64,000 bases of DNA, taken from the NCBI GenBank assembly GCA_036346355.1, contig CM070572.1:42817944-42881943 (forward strand), in the 5' to 3' direction. The position numbers were made by a program, and so were the translations under genes. Below the pieces are notes generated by a model, which was not told where the DNA came from, ran no database searches, and was given only the letters and a program-made list of their open reading frames with translations. Numbering within the stretch: the first letter of the stretch is position 1; the number at the start of each line of letters is the position of its first letter. This DNA is from Rhipidocladum racemiflorum (Eukaryota > Streptophyta > Magnoliopsida > Poales > Poaceae). Positions 10,191 through 22,420 of this stretch are shown here, piece by piece.

Positions 10191-12113
10191 CTACAGCCAG
10201 TTGCGGCGACTGGGAGTACTGGCCTCCAAATCATTGGTGGATTTCCAGTTGCGAGGTGCCGAGGTGCTAGCCCCTGCATTGTTGGTGGATTTATCTCCGA
10301 TACTCATACCATTAGCAAATATTGACAGATTGTTGCCACCATGCACCCGACCCTCGGGAACTGGGTCCGGCACACGATGAGGAGCCTCCACCGGATGCAT
10401 GAAAATGCTGTGTCTGCTTGTATCAGTGTTTGAAGGACCATCTCCATGAGCAAGGGCATTGCCGATAATACTGAACGCACCCAGTGTTCGACCACCGTGG
10501 ACACGATTGTCATCCAGCACTGGATTGTGTTGACCACACAAGCCTTTTTTGCCCCTTGCAAGGCGCTCACAAGGGGAGCCACCAACTCCAAGATCGGACC
10601 CTGGATGGCCCCACAAGCAGCGTTTGCCTCCTCCATGTGCCTTGCAAAAATCGGTGCTTCCCTGCGCGCTCTTATCACAACCAGAAGATTTGCATCTCTT
10701 GCCCCCACCATGACCGACACAGCGGTCGGTACGACCTCTTGCGCTCTTCGTGCATCCTTCTACCACACACCTCTTCCCACCTCCATGGGCAACACAGAAT
10801 TGGGTCCCACCATGCACACTTTTTGTGCAACCTTCAGCTGAACAACGTTTGCCTCCTCCATGGCCTTTGCAGAATGGTGTGCTTCCCTCGGCACCCTTGG
10901 TACAATTCGGGTGCGTGCATCTCTTGCCACCTCCATGAGCCTTGCAAAAATTAGTACTGCCCTGAGCACCCTTGCCACAGCCAACATGGTAACAGCGGCG
11001 CCCACCTCCATGAGCAATGCACAGGCCTGACCGGCCTTCTGCACTCTTTGTGCAGTTGTCATGTTGACACCTTTTCCCACCACCATGCTTAATACAACAC
11101 CCAGATTTTCCTCTTGCTGCTCTTTTGCATCCTTCATGGCTACAACGACGACCACCACCATGGGCTATGCAGTAATCAGTACGGCCTTCAGCACTCTTGG
11201 TGCATCCAAGGTGCTCGCAGCGCCTTCCCCCTCCGTGAGCTTTACAGAAGATGGTCTTGCCCTCAGCTCCTTTGCCGCAACCCTCTTTCTGGCACCTTCT
11301 ACCCCCACCATGCGTAATGCAACGCCCTGACGAACCTCTGGCTCCTTTTACACATCCTGTGTATGAACAAATTTTTGTACTACTGCTACGCTGTTGTGGA
11401 CGGACAAACCCGGAAGTACAGGCTGCTGGACTTTTTGGCAATTGCGGCAATGTTGGCATTGGAGCTGGACCTTGAGTCTGGTTAGAGCTACCTGGGAACA
11501 ATTGCCTCGGTGAAAGCCCACTCATCTTTGCATTCTTATTAAGGAAAGAAAGTAATTGACCACCAGTTGGTCGACGAGCAGATGTAGATCCTTCATCAAC
11601 TGTTGGCACTAAATCCATAATGTATGGCTGCAGGCATGTGTTGTTGTGTGCAGTTGCTGCAGTTAAGTCTGCACCAGTAATAACAGATTGAGATTGTCCA
11701 ACAGACAAAGATAACTCAAGATCCAACCCAGACTTTGCCAAAGCTCTTCCGGAATCACAAGCCCGCTTATCTAGCCTGGAAGTACCTTCATTGCCCAGAG
11801 TAACATACTTTAAGTCCAGATCAACAGAAGAACCATCATCGCTACCCTTAGCAGAACATACGGTGCAGCCAGTACCCATGCTTTGCTTGCTGGAATCTGA
11901 GCTTGATGAGTTGCCCAGACCTAGTGACAAGCCATCGAACTTTCTCTTGGTCCCTCTAGGCAGGTTGTACGAACTGCACTGAGCTAGCACATCAAGTTGA
12001 CTAGAACTAGCTGTTGGATGGCTGGCCGGTGGAATGCCAGGGAACTCTTTCACAAAAGAATTTGGATTTGAGAAATTTATAGTAAATGCTGACCACCCAA
12101 GCCTGGGGTCCAT
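10191..12113 (-). CDS. WRKY19-like Cys/His-repeat protein (no WRKY domain)
   Basis: Uninterrupted frame of 640 residues starting MDPRLGW at 12113. The frame is open 15 codons further up, but the codon there is TTG, so 12113 is the first ATG. About residues 250-525 are ten tandem 25-residue units with spacing C-x4-C-x10-C-x2-H followed by GGG and two basic residues, then a degenerate eleventh unit. Such repeats are presumed zinc-binding. The N-terminal third is Ser/Leu rich and contains two EAR-like LxLxL motifs, LSLGL (about residue 61) and LDLELSLS (about residue 128). The tail is Gly/Asn/Ser rich. Databases name relatives 'probable WRKY transcription factor 19', because Arabidopsis WRKY19 contains this repeat; no WRKYGQK motif is present here. 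A nuclear, possibly repressive role is inferred from the EAR-like motifs and the basic repeats. Coding in one exon is unusual for a frame this long but agrees with the continuous frame. Confidence 0.9.
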   Translation of the reverse strand: MDPRLGWSAFTINFSNPNSFVKEFPGIPPASHPTASSSQLDVLAQCSSYNLPRGTKRKFDGLSLGLGNSSSSDSSKQSMGTGCTVCSAKGSDDGSSVDLDLKYVTLGNEGTSRLDKRACDSGRALAKSGLDLELSLSVGQSQSVITGADLTAATAHNNTCLQPYIMDLVPTVDEGSTSARRPTGGQLLSFLNKNAKMSGLSPRQLFPGSSNQTQGPAPMPTLPQLPKSPAACTSGFVRPQQRSSSTKICSYTGCVKGARGSSGRCITHGGGRRCQKEGCGKGAEGKTIFCKAHGGGRRCEHLGCTKSAEGRTDYCIAHGGGRRCSHEGCKRAARGKSGCCIKHGGGKRCQHDNCTKSAEGRSGLCIAHGGGRRCYHVGCGKGAQGSTNFCKAHGGGKRCTHPNCTKGAEGSTPFCKGHGGGKRCSAEGCTKSVHGGTQFCVAHGGGKRCVVEGCTKSARGRTDRCVGHGGGKRCKSSGCDKSAQGSTDFCKAHGGGKRCLWGHPGSDLGVGGSPCERLARGKKGLCGQHNPVLDDNRVHGGRTLGAFSIIGNALAHGDGPSNTDTSRHSIFMHPVEAPHRVPDPVPEGRVHGGNNLSIFANGMSIGDKSTNNAGASTSAPRNWKSTNDLEASTPSRRNWL

Positions 12114-14690
12114 TGCTCCCAGTTGCAGAGAATACCACAGGAGCCCAGACCCAGCCAATCTTTATGGAAAGTACCAGCTGACCTCACTTCCGGATTAAAT
12201 AATGGTCAACAAAAATGCCGAATTAGAAAATCTAGGTTACTTAGCAGTTCGTTTTATCTTTGCAACCACCACTGACAAACCCTGAAGTATCTCTACGATC
12301 CATTTGCCAGTGCTCTGTGCAGAGATATGCTATTTGTTCACAAAGCAGTGATGACGCTACACTTCAGTATAACCAACCACGGCTTTCATCTGACCAAGTG
12401 AATTATAATCTGCACACAGTAAAAGGACACAAGTGTGATCAATGCTCATGAGTTTAAATAATGCACAAAGTCAATCAATACACAGCAAATTAGGCACACA
12501 TAATACAGCTGAAAGAAAATTGGGCTTCAGAATCTTTTAGGGCATTCAATTCCATAATACTACTACCTGCAATATAATGTCAACTCTGCTATATGCTATG
12601 AACATAAAGAAAAGATAGGAAGGTTTATATGACAACAGGACAACTTGAATTGCTTCTCATAAATTTAGTCCAAATTCAGGAATTGAAAATAGGATCCCCT
12701 CTTACTGTATAGCATGCACATTAACAAAATAGAGGAATTCCAATTGTGCAACAAAAGAGAAATCCAAAAATGAAATTCCATCCACCAAAGTGGAATTGGT
12801 ACCATATGAGACAGTTGAATAATACAACAACGATCTAGTCATCGAATAGCACAATAAAAACAAAAAAGCAACCTGCTCAGTCCTGGGAGTAGTCTATTAT
12901 GACAGCCCACTTGTACTTGAAGCAGATAACCCTAAAATTCAGCAAGTGTGCTCTGCAAATAGGAAAACAGAAGCCAAAATTAGCAAGTCAATATAGAATG
13001 TGAGTATGTAACCAAATAACCATAACACTAGAAATCTATACAAAGCTATCGTTCTTTCACCGAAATCAGGCAAAGTAGCTAAGAATTTAACCAGTCCAAC
13101 TTTCAAAGATTAACACAGCATCCTGTGTTTCAAAAAGAAAAAAAAAAGATAACATAGCTCTGGGGCTGAACCTTTCAAGAAGACAGAATTAGAGCATAAA
13201 TTCACCGACTAACATAGAAGTTTGTAGCGGAAAATTCGATCATGGATATCAACGCTTACAATTTTATATAACGAAGAAGAATATTAGCATGTCTTAATCA
13301 TGGAAAAAGGTGCGAAGCAGCATATATCTGCCAGAAAAGGGTTGATATGACTGCACTATTTTACTAGATACTAGATAGGGACCATAGTAAACAACTTTAC
13401 GTCTAAGGCGCCAGCTAAATCCATATGACAAGAATGTTCTAGATTCTTCTCACCCCCAACAAGCAAATTGGAATTTGGCTTCAATCCTTAGGCAGATAAC
13501 CCTCAAAAGAAGAAATTTTTTGGTACTAAATTACTAAACAGAAGCACCTAATGACCTAATCACTTTGTAAGCTCAGATCAACGACGAATTGAAGATTCAC
13601 TGAAAAGGAACGGTCAAAGGTTTCAGCTTTTCACACCATTTAGCTCATAAAAGAAAAACCTGCCATGCTTGTTACATATAACTCAAAATGGCAAACACAG
13701 TGCAAACAGCACCAGATCTAAATGTATAAAAATACTAGCTGTGCTCCCATCTTGCTGATATGGAAAATGTATACTCATTGCTGTTTACCTACAGTTCCAT
13801 ACCTCCAAGCAAAAGCTTATTTTCAATCTCTTTATATACATGTTGGTATCACAAGAGTATCTTTTACTGATGTAGTTTTCTAAGTCATCAAGGTCGTATC
13901 TCAAGCACAAACTCGTAAAGCTATTCCCGACACAGAGCAATCAAACAATACTTGGGAATTCAGGTTGCACGAGTCCAAAGGCTATCAAACCACATGAGTT
14001 CATTAGAACAACGAATTGAGCAATTATCCCGACTTCTCCGCATACAAACCCCCGAAAGTAGGCAGAACCATCAACGATTCAGCTCACGCTCCTCTCACCT
14101 ATGCTCAGAAACCTCCCAACCCACAAGATCTCATTGTTAGGCACCTATCAGAACGAGTCGCTGCAGAGAACAGTAGAACATCGGCAACAAAAACACAACA
14201 CATATACCGTAAATTCTCCAAGAACTAACAAATTTAGAGACCGTGGACACTAAACAAAATCTCCAACGCTTGATACTAACAGCAACCATAGAACAGGAGA
14301 GCATGCACGTGTGCCGCACGAACCTTGCACCTCTCCGGGAAACGGAACCGGAGCCGGAAGGCTTAATTCGACGCCTGCCGCGCGCTTAAATAGGAAAACC
14401 GCAGCAAGAACTGGCAAAAAAATAATAATAATAATAATAATTGAGGGGAAACAACAAGAAATCGACCGCACGAGCTTTGCTCGAGGGAGAAGCTGCCCGT
14501 CAAAACGCCGCCGGGAGGAATCGCACCTTGGGAAGGAGATACCGAGGAGGCGGCGGGCGGGGCTCGCGCCTTCTCCGCCTTGGAGACGCAGGAGGGGGGA
14601 AAGCGAGTGGCGGCGGTGATGCGATGTCGGGATGGGGAGAAATGGAGCAGGCTGCGGCAGGCCCCTGGGGATAGATTGGTAATTCGGCGT
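12114..14690 (-). promoter_or_regulatory. Probable 5' leader with intron(s) and promoter of the WRKY19-like gene
   Basis: 12.2-14.25 kb is AT-rich and non-coding like intron sequence. 14290-14640 is GC-rich with CCGCCGCC-type motifs on the minus strand, as in many grass first exons. A possible 3' splice site (cag on the minus strand) would start the coding exon at 12177. An AAT repeat lies at 14420-14440 and a GA run at about 14763-14778. No open frame here carries a domain. The exon borders are inferred only. Confidence 0.35.
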
Positions 14691-14778
14691 TAACCGAGGG
14701 CTTCTATGGGAAAAGGACCTTTTTCTGTTTCTTGTAGCGCGTGATCGGTGGTGATGGGGAGTGAGAGAGAGAGAGAGA

Positions 14779-15233
14779 CTAGGGAGTATCTTTCTCGCAT
14801 TTTGTCGTGGAGGTCCTCGCGTTTTTGTCTAATTGCCCGATTACGTCATTTGAAAAGAGACAGATTTCCTTGGGGGGGAAATAGTTTTTCCACCAACTTT
14901 TCTTTTTCTTGTCGGTAGAAAAACCACCGAATTGTCCAAGGTGAGGAAGAAAAGATCGACTCGTCCAGCTTATTAAAAGATATACAAGCAATCATGTAGG
15001 GATCTTGTAGGGTTTTCTTCGGAATTTGTGTAATATATATCGGGATACTGTCAAATTTTTATGTTATATCTGGGCCTTAGGGGTATTTACGTATAAGATT
15101 ATTGACCGAACGCACCCACAATTATTTATAGAGAGCGTTCTTGTACACAAACAAGGTGAAATGGGGCTTTATAACATGAGACGGTGGCAATATCTCTATA
15201 TTTTAGGGTTGTATAAATAGCTATCGTTTAAAA
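14779..15233. other. Intergenic, nothing recognised
   Basis: AT-rich sequence without coding signature or clear repeat ends. Confidence 0.4.
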
Positions 15234-15465
15234 GCCTGTTTGTTTTTGCCTTTAAAACTCTTTAAAAGTTTATTCTAGATTATGGTCGTAGAGAAGTTGA
15301 TTATCTAAAAGGTGGAATCCAAAAGCATGTATGAAGTGGATTGTAGATTCTAACGTATATGTGCGGGCTGAATTGTGAGAATTGATTTCTAGAATCAGGC
15401 TGCTTCTTTTTTTTTTCATCTTTTAGGACCAGAATTCAGAATCAAAAGCAAAAACAAACATACCC
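15234..15465. mobile_element. Tourist-like MITE
   Basis: Ends are gcctgtttgtttttgc and, inverted, gggtatgtttgtttttgc, a Tourist-type 'TGTTTG' terminus. The interior contains matching inverted pieces around 'agaattgatttctagaatca'. taa follows the right end; the left flank is ambiguous. Confidence 0.55.
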
Positions 15466-17615
15466 TAAACACATGTTGCGTCCCTTCAAACTAATCTAGA
15501 TCTCAACTTTAAAATGCATGTTTGTCTTAGTAATCTGCAAGTTCGAGCGGGCCTCAACTTCGGCAATATTCCCCATAAATTCAATTTATGTTTTCATTTG
15601 TTGTCTCTTGAGACACAATGATGTTTATTAAGTTGACAATGACGTTTATTACGAAGGTTCCATTGAAGCGCCAACAAATGTAGCGTCATTTGAGAGTGAC
15701 AAGGCGCCACAAGCTAATAGTATAAAATGATGTACACGTTGGACTTAGCAGCATAAAAGAAAACAACAATCCGAAGAAAGAGGACACAACAAGCAAAAAG
15801 AACAAGAAACATTTCTATAAGGAAACTAGCATCGAAGGCCTCAGTGGACACTTACATACTTCTCTTAATTCGCTTATTAAACGGAGATAGCAATAAAAGG
15901 TTGCTTGGAGCTTTTATTTTAGAAAATTCAGTTTTTAGGGGGTTTTTTAACCACCTAAAAATTCTTGATTGGCTAATGTAGTTAAAATAGAAACAAAAAA
16001 AATAGGATTTAAAAAACGAAACAAAAACAGCTATCATATGTTTCTTGGAAACAGCTAAGAAAAAAAAATTTAAAAAAAACACCTAGCAAAACAATGTACT
16101 AAAAAACAGCATTGTCCAATTATAGCCATAATTTGGAATGGGTGTTGGCGGAGCTTGTACAAACACATCTTAATCAAATATATTATAAAATCGGTATGCT
16201 CTATGACTATCAACAGGAGCTAGTTTATCGTTTGTTCGACTACAGAAAGCTAGCAACATGGAGATGCGTTAGATTTACCAATTGTACTACTGTAGAAAAG
16301 AATTGCAGCATGCTTGAGCATGTTATTGGAATAACTCCGAGCTCTCTAGCAGTGGCGGACCCAGAACGAAAATGATAGAGCATTCACATACATATCGGAC
16401 TGCTGCGTGCATCGATCTTGGATAGGGGCTGCTACGCTATAGGCTAGGCCGATCGACTGGGTTAGGGTGTCACAATAGATAGACTGAATGTGTCACCTAA
16501 AGAGATCTATATACTGACATAAAGTACATAAAGAAAAACGAAAATCTAATAGCTCCCTGTCTGCTACATCATACAGAAGAAGAAAATTCAGATGCAATGG
16601 TCATATCTATGTTACGCAATTCTCTCGAAAAGAAAGCCCAAGTAATTGTCCAGGGGGGAAAAACTCTACGTAATTAATGCAAATGAAAGGGAAAACTGCG
16701 ATGGACGAATCCGTGAAATACGACCTCTGGAAGGACCTAACTGCAAAGGTAGCAACAACAACAACGAACGAAACCGGTCGGAAGAATCCACAGCCCGCGC
16801 ACGCCACACTCTGACGCGCGGCGCATCCCCCCACCGTGCATTCCTACACTACCGTACCCGGTACCCTTACGCAGACATGTGGGTCCCAGCACAACCGTAC
16901 CCCGCACGTCAGAGACGCCCTCGCTGGGAGAGTCGGATCGCGACGCGGGCGACGCAGCCTCTCCCTCGCGCCCTGGGGTGGGCCCGGGCTCTGATTTCCC
17001 ACTGTGACGGCCGAGCCGAGCGATGGGTGGTCGCGGCGGCAGCCTTTGGTTTTCCCTGAGGAAGGTGGGCCCCGGCTGACGTGGCGCCCCCGGGCCGTTT
17101 GGAGATCCTCGTGCTCCACCCACCCCCGATCTTTTGTTTTGTGGTATCCTATGGCCCGGGATTCAACCTACCGATTTGACTACGAAAATCGACTAGACTC
17201 GGGTACCAATTTTCTCCTCCAAAAATCGCTAGAAATCGCACGATTTAAAAAACCATAATTCTTAGAAAAAATGGGCAGGCCAATTGAATGTTTCTCATAA
17301 CCGATTTTTTTAGCGTTTTTCTCACGATTTTCACCGATTTTCTCTTAAATTTCACCGATTACCATGATATTTACAACGCATAATTTTTTTTGAATTTTTG
17401 ATTTTTTTTTTAAATTTAACCGATTTACCCACCGATTTTAGATACGTACCGCACCAATAAGATTGATAATCGTGCTGCGATAAGTTGAACCCTGCTACGG
17501 CCCATGTTGCACCCAGCAATGGGAGAGTCAGCAGCTGCGTCCGATAGATACCACGTGCAAGAAAGGAGTGAAGAAAACAACAATGCGATTTGGTACTGCA
17601 AGAACTACTTTTACT
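15466..17615. other. Intergenic; GC-rich island at 16780-17130
   Basis: No gene is supported. The GC-rich part has open frames on both strands but no ATG-initiated frame with a recognisable domain. It could be an old promoter or first-exon remnant. A fragment near 16351 (cagtggcggacccaga) resembles the hAT-like MITE terminus seen at 6855. Confidence 0.4.
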
Positions 17616-17800
17616 GGCCCCGTTTGGTACGGTTCCAGATTCTAGTAGAAACTAATGAAACGGGGTTGAGGATGATTCAACCACGGTATGGAAAAAGGAG
17701 AAACGTTCTGAGGAGAATCGTTCCGAGTTTTAGCCCGTTTGGTTGGGTTTCTCTCAGATTCTAGTAGAAACAGCTCGGTTCCAAATTGCCAAATGGGACC
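17616..17800. mobile_element. Tourist-like MITE, family B copy 1
   Basis: Begins ggccccgtttggtacggttc and ends ccaaatgggacc, with the internal motif cagattctagtagaaa on both sides. It is related to the element at 21058-21357. tta follows the right end, but the left flank is act, so the target duplication has decayed or the end is off by a base or two. Confidence 0.65.
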
Positions 17801-18339
17801 TTAGTATGTGTGTGCCTTGGCTCTTCAGTTTGTTTTATGTTTGCAAATTAATTCGTACGTAGGGGGTGGGGGGGGGGGGCAGTTGTTTCTTGCTGCAGGG
17901 ATCGTGACCAACAAATTAACAGTTCGTGATGGTATTTTAATTCTTCCGTTAAGCCAAATTAAGCAGTATCATCTTATTATTCCCAGAAGAAGAAATTAAA
18001 CGTGGATTGTTGTTTGAATCAACGACCGAAAGAATCACTCGTACCAATGTTGCCTTCTATCGATGCTAACTCATGGAAATTCCTCTAAAAATTAAAACTT
18101 CTCTAGTCCCTGTAGGATTCGGTTACCTGTTAAGTTTTGCGGTGTCTTTTTTCTATGTAGCTACGCCCTGCGCCCTAGCTAGCTATGCTTGCATTTTTTT
18201 CAAAGATGACGAGGTGACGATGTTTACATGATCGTTGTAAATTGGCGACATGTACGATAATCTTTAGCCTCAGTTTAACACGTGACACGACCGATACCAT
18301 TTTTTAATTGAGGACTATCTCGCATACTGCACATAGTAA
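17801..18339. other. Intergenic; G-run
   Basis: Contains an interrupted poly-G tract at about 17864-17879. No gene is seen. Confidence 0.4.
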
Positions 18340-18535
18340 GGGGGTGATTAGCAGAGCTCAGCACTACTAGATTCGTGAATTTGGTGGAGTTAGGTATTCT
18401 TAGCTCTATCGAATCTGTGAAGCTGGAATTATGGGTATATTTAGAATAAAAATATAAACTTAATTCACTTTATTTTAATCTACAAATTTCAAATCTGAGG
18501 TGGAGCTGGGATCTGGAGCTATGCTAAACAGGGCG
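18340..18535. mobile_element. Tourist-like MITE (taa duplication)
   Basis: Left end gggggtgattagcagagctc; inverted right end cgccctgtttagcatagctc. It is flanked by taa at 18337-18339 and 18536-18538, the 3-bp duplication expected of PIF/Harbinger-derived MITEs. 196 bp, non-coding. Confidence 0.65.
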
Positions 18536-18538
18536 TAA

Positions 18539-21057
18539 ATCCTACAAGTTTTTGACCTCCACAACGCTACATGTCAATTTTCGGGCGATGTGGCCGCTCC
18601 TCGGCGCGCCGCATTGCCGGTTTGCTCAGTCGTCTATACGGTTAAAATAATTTAACACCGTCACTACTCACTAACGCATGCACGGCGTAGCGATAACGCC
18701 TCTCCAACCCACGTCGCCGGCCGCGCTTCGACTCCCACCTATGCTCGTGCGACTCGTGGCGCTGTCACTGAGGGCCACAGTTTTTTGCAAAAAGGTACCT
18801 AAATTTTTACCAAATTATATTTTAGTCCTTTTTTTATGGGAGGCCTCTGGAACTTTCGAATTTTCGTTTTCTTTCACTGAGGCTCCCCAAAAATTATGTG
18901 TTTCTTTGTAGAATTGCGTATTAGTCTATTTTTCATAGGAAGGCCTCCAAAATTATCCAAAAAAAACTTCGCTAAGATCCCTCGAAAATTATAGGATACT
19001 TTAAAAAGTTGTTTAATACTATTTTTTTCTAGGGAATTTTTTTGGGTGATTCACATAACTTTCGATATTTCCTTTTCCCCTAAGATCTTTCCAAAAATAT
19101 ATATTAATCCGTATTTTTTCACACAGATTGTGAGATTTCATTTTTTTCGATCCCTCAGATTTTCCCTACAATACGTATTAGTCCGAGAGCACGTATTTTT
19201 TCATGTGATCCATACAGATTGCGAGATTTCACTTTTCTTTTAGATTTTCCAAAAGAAACATATTAGCCATGCCAAGAAATTAAAAAAAAAAACCTAAAAT
19301 TACGTACAAACCAACAAAAATCACATTAATTTTTACCCTCGGCCAGGTGACGGTGGGCGCGCATCTAGTGATTCTTAAAGCACAGCGGATCTTCCGATTG
19401 TTATATAGGTTCTAACTTCTAAGTACTCACCACGAATTACCCTTATTTCTTTTATTAGTTTGATGCATGATAACTTTGGAGCTTGAACCTTCCTAGTGAT
19501 GATGCATGATGCATTGATGCCAGTTATTTGTCGGAGCAAAAAAAAATTGTTCTTTTTGTTGCAATGCATGGTGTTCCCTCATTGGGTAAAAAAAAGGTGT
19601 TTGTTTTTAATTAATCGTAAGGGAAGTTACGAGGGAAATGCCTAGTAAAGTTGAGGGTATTCTATGTATTATTTGTAAAGCTGTTTCTTTTAAGAAAACG
19701 TATTAAATAGATATTTAGATACAACTATCCTAATTAATAGTATGTATAAGTTGTATCTAAAGAACAACAAGATTATTCGTTGTTGCATGTGAGAAAAGAT
19801 CCATAAGAGCCCGTTCTCTTCTCTCTTCTCTCTTATCACTCTTCCACATAGATCAAATCTGATATGCACATGCTAAGAGCCAGCTGAGGTGGCATTATTG
19901 TACATGTCCTAATCCATTTTACTGTGTGGCTAGTACCTTGGTTCTCCCAAATAGCACAAATGATCTGTACAAAACCGCAAAATGTATAAACTTGAAACGG
20001 CCCAAACCACAGTGCATATTTAAAGTTATTTCTAGCTTCTTAGTTCTCTCAAATAAACTATATCACGTATGAGATATAGTTTTCTTATCTTACCTCATTA
20101 ACTATCCCTTCACATAGATACTTATATAGATACTTATGTTGCTTAATATATTTTTAGAACATTGGGAGCGCCCTCGTGCAGCAGTGATAAGTGATCGGTG
20201 CTTGCGCCGTGGGATGGTTCATATGTGATGGATAGGTTCATTGCACCTGGACGTTTTCGTCGGACGTCGGTCGTCACCACGGGTACGTTCGATGCACATG
20301 CCGTTGACAGTTTCTGCTTCGTCGTGGATGCACGGACGTGTGACCTATGACGGCCAACCTCTTTTGACACGCTGCATCTGTCAGCCTATGATCACCTTTG
20401 GAAATGCGTTCATGCAGGAAAGGGAACCTGTATTGCAAACAGGTGTTGGCCATGCTACAGTACTGTCTCTGTATAACTGCACCACTATACATGCAGTGGT
20501 GATCTCTGATCTGGCTACCAATGGTGTTAAGTGCATGATTTGTCATCACAGTGATATTTAAGTCTATTCCCCTGTTCTTTTTCGTGTATGATCGTATGAG
20601 TTTTCACCGGGCACCGATCGATAGGCAATTCTTTCCCTGTGTAAGATACTAAGATTCGCCCTCTCTCTCTCTCTCTCTCTCTCTTAGCTTCCGTTGTTGT
20701 TATGCATGTCGATATTTGTCCTAGCAAATCCAACGAGGTCAGCCGGCCTAAGGAAAAGGGGGGCTAATTTCCAGGCAAAATTGACCCGTTAATTCGACCC
20801 AAATACATCACTGGCGCCACAGCCTCCTCACCAATGTACGTACTCCCAGAGTCGTAACAAGTTTCTGAACGCTGCCAGCTGCGTTTCCAAGTACATGTAA
20901 TTCTACCTATCAAAATTTCCAAATACATGTAATTCTAACTATCAGGTTTCTGAAGGAAGCTTGACTTCGAATCGATCGCTGCCATAGCTGTGAGACGCCA
21001 TGACAGACTTGAGTTCCACTTTAGAAGCCTGTGCCCTGTGGTACAGTTCTACTCTTA
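18539..21057. other. Intergenic; CT microsatellite
   Basis: No gene is supported. A pure (CT)12 tract sits at 20660-20684. The paired open frames at 20143-20561 on both strands have no domain signature. 18780-19320 is rich in T-runs and the repeated word 'gagatttcactttt', possibly an old decayed element. A short direct repeat (aagtacatgtaattcta, aatacatgtaattcta) is at 20890-20938. Confidence 0.4.
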
Positions 21058-21357
21058 GGCCATGTTTGGTACGGTTTCAGATTCTAGTAGAAATGAAAAC
21101 GGTTACAGATTTTGGTAGGCCATGTTTGGTACGGTTTCAGATTCTAGTAGAAATGGAAACGGTTACAGATTTTGGTACAAACGTTTCAGGTAGGATTCTG
21201 CGAATCGAGTGAAATAGGGTTGAGACTAATTCGGCCACAAAGTGGGAAAAAAAAAGAAACGTTCTAGGGAGAATCGTTCCGAGCTTTAGCCTGTTTAGTT
21301 AAGTTTCTTTCGGAATCTAGTAAAAAAAGGTCCAATTCTAAGTTACCAAACGGAGCC
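21058..21357. mobile_element. Tourist-like MITE, family B copy 2
   Basis: Ends ggccatgtttggtacggt and, inverted, ggctccgtttggtaactt; target duplication tta at 21055-21057 and 21358-21360. The first 60 bp are duplicated in tandem (21058-21117 and 21118-21177), which makes it longer than its relative at 17616. Confidence 0.8.
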
Positions 21358-21360
21358 TTA

Positions 21361-21640
21361 GGCCCAGTTCGTTTCAGCTTCTGGATTATGGATTCTGGAT
21401 TATGGGAGAAACTGCTTCTGATTATGGGAGAATCAGGCCGAGTTAACTATGACTTCTAGGTTTCGGACCGAGCTGGCAAGAATCAGCAAGAATCTGTGAG
21501 AATCGTGTTTCGCATGATTCTGATTATATTCAGAAAACAGCTTCTGATTCTCAGAGAAGCTGTCCAGAATCCTCCCGTTCGGCAAATAATCCGCTTTTTT
21601 TTTAAGCAGAAGCTGTTCAGAAGCTGAAACGAACGGGGCC
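21361..21640. mobile_element. Tourist-like MITE (ggcccagttcgtttcag ends)
   Basis: Inverted ends ggcccagttcgtttcagctt and ggccccgttcgtttcagctt, with repeated subterminal 'agcttctg' words. tta lies on both sides (21358-21360 and 21641-21643). The left tta is shared with the neighbouring MITE, so the two elements abut with only the duplication between them. Confidence 0.85.
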
Positions 21641-22139
21641 TTAGTACTACATCCTGACCAGAGCTGGCGTCATACGTTGCAATTCTCTGTTGCTATTGTA
21701 TATTTTCATAGATGACCTGTAACTTGGGGGTAGACCCACACCTGCCTGGCTTCAGTACCAAACGTAAAATGGAGCGTTTTGACAAATGGATGACTCTGGC
21801 AAATGCTGCCAGGCCAGATTGTTTCCCAGGTATAAAAATACTTTGGGTGGCAATTGGGCTACCGTCATCTCCTATTGTTTTTAGACTGGTGGCCACGTGT
21901 GGAGCAGCACTGGCTACATAAACAACAGGATTTGACTGCAGATTACCGTGAAGCAGGTAGACTTAGTAAAAGAAATTTGCTGATGTTCTCCACCCAAGAC
22001 CAGCAATTGACCATGAGAAAATTAATCCCCGCTTTGGTCTTCGGTAAATGCGTGTATAAGCGCCAGCTTGTCTACAGTTGAACCATGGATTAATAATATA
22101 CGGAAGCAACCAGCGGATGCTGATACCTGTATAGACTAC
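21641..22139. other. Flank of the Copia element
   Basis: Unique-looking sequence; the overlapping short frames carry no domain. The stretch ends at the 5-bp target duplication of the Copia insertion. Confidence 0.4.
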
Positions 22140-22144
22140 AGAAC

Positions 22145-22379
22145 TGTTAGAAATAGCATATAGTTCAGGGTGTGTGTGTAGAACAGAATGGGAACGAGTC
22201 TCTCGCGATATGCATGCGGTGACCAAGCTCACGTTCATCCTGTTAGCTGATTATGCGCGCTGTACCCCTGAGTAATCGGATCATGGATCCATTGTAACTG
22301 AACACCTCTGATAAACATCTATATATATAGAATACAAGCCCCAACTGAGGGCAGTGCGATTGGCACAGCAATCTTTTCA
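22145..22379 (+). repeat. 5' LTR of the Copia element
   Basis: 235 bp, begins tgttagaaatagc and ends aatcttttca. A TATA-like stretch (atctatatatatagaa) near 22317-22332 probably drives transcription. It carries a short extra segment (cacctctgataaacatc) absent from the 3' LTR. Confidence 0.93.
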
Positions 22380-22391
22380 TGGTATCAGAGC
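22380..22391 (+). promoter_or_regulatory. Primer binding site (initiator Met-tRNA)
   Basis: tggtatcagagc directly follows the 5' LTR and is complementary to the 3' end of plant initiator Met-tRNA, the usual Copia primer. Confidence 0.9.
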
Positions 22392-22420
22392 ATTAAGATC
22401 CACAAATTCCGCTGCCTACT

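Noticed and set aside
10304..11475. Open frames of 60-156 codons on both strands
   Set aside because: They are shadows of the repetitive 75-bp coding units of the minus-strand gene, kept open by the repeat.
12114..12158. 15-codon extension of the Cys/His-repeat protein
   Set aside because: It begins with TTG rather than ATG, and relatives I recall start with MD.
16607..17258. Overlapping frames in a GC-rich island as a gene
   Set aside because: Long frames occur on both strands, with no domain, no exon pattern and no good start.
20143..20561. Paired 75-106 codon frames
   Set aside because: Opposite-strand overlap and no domain; low support.
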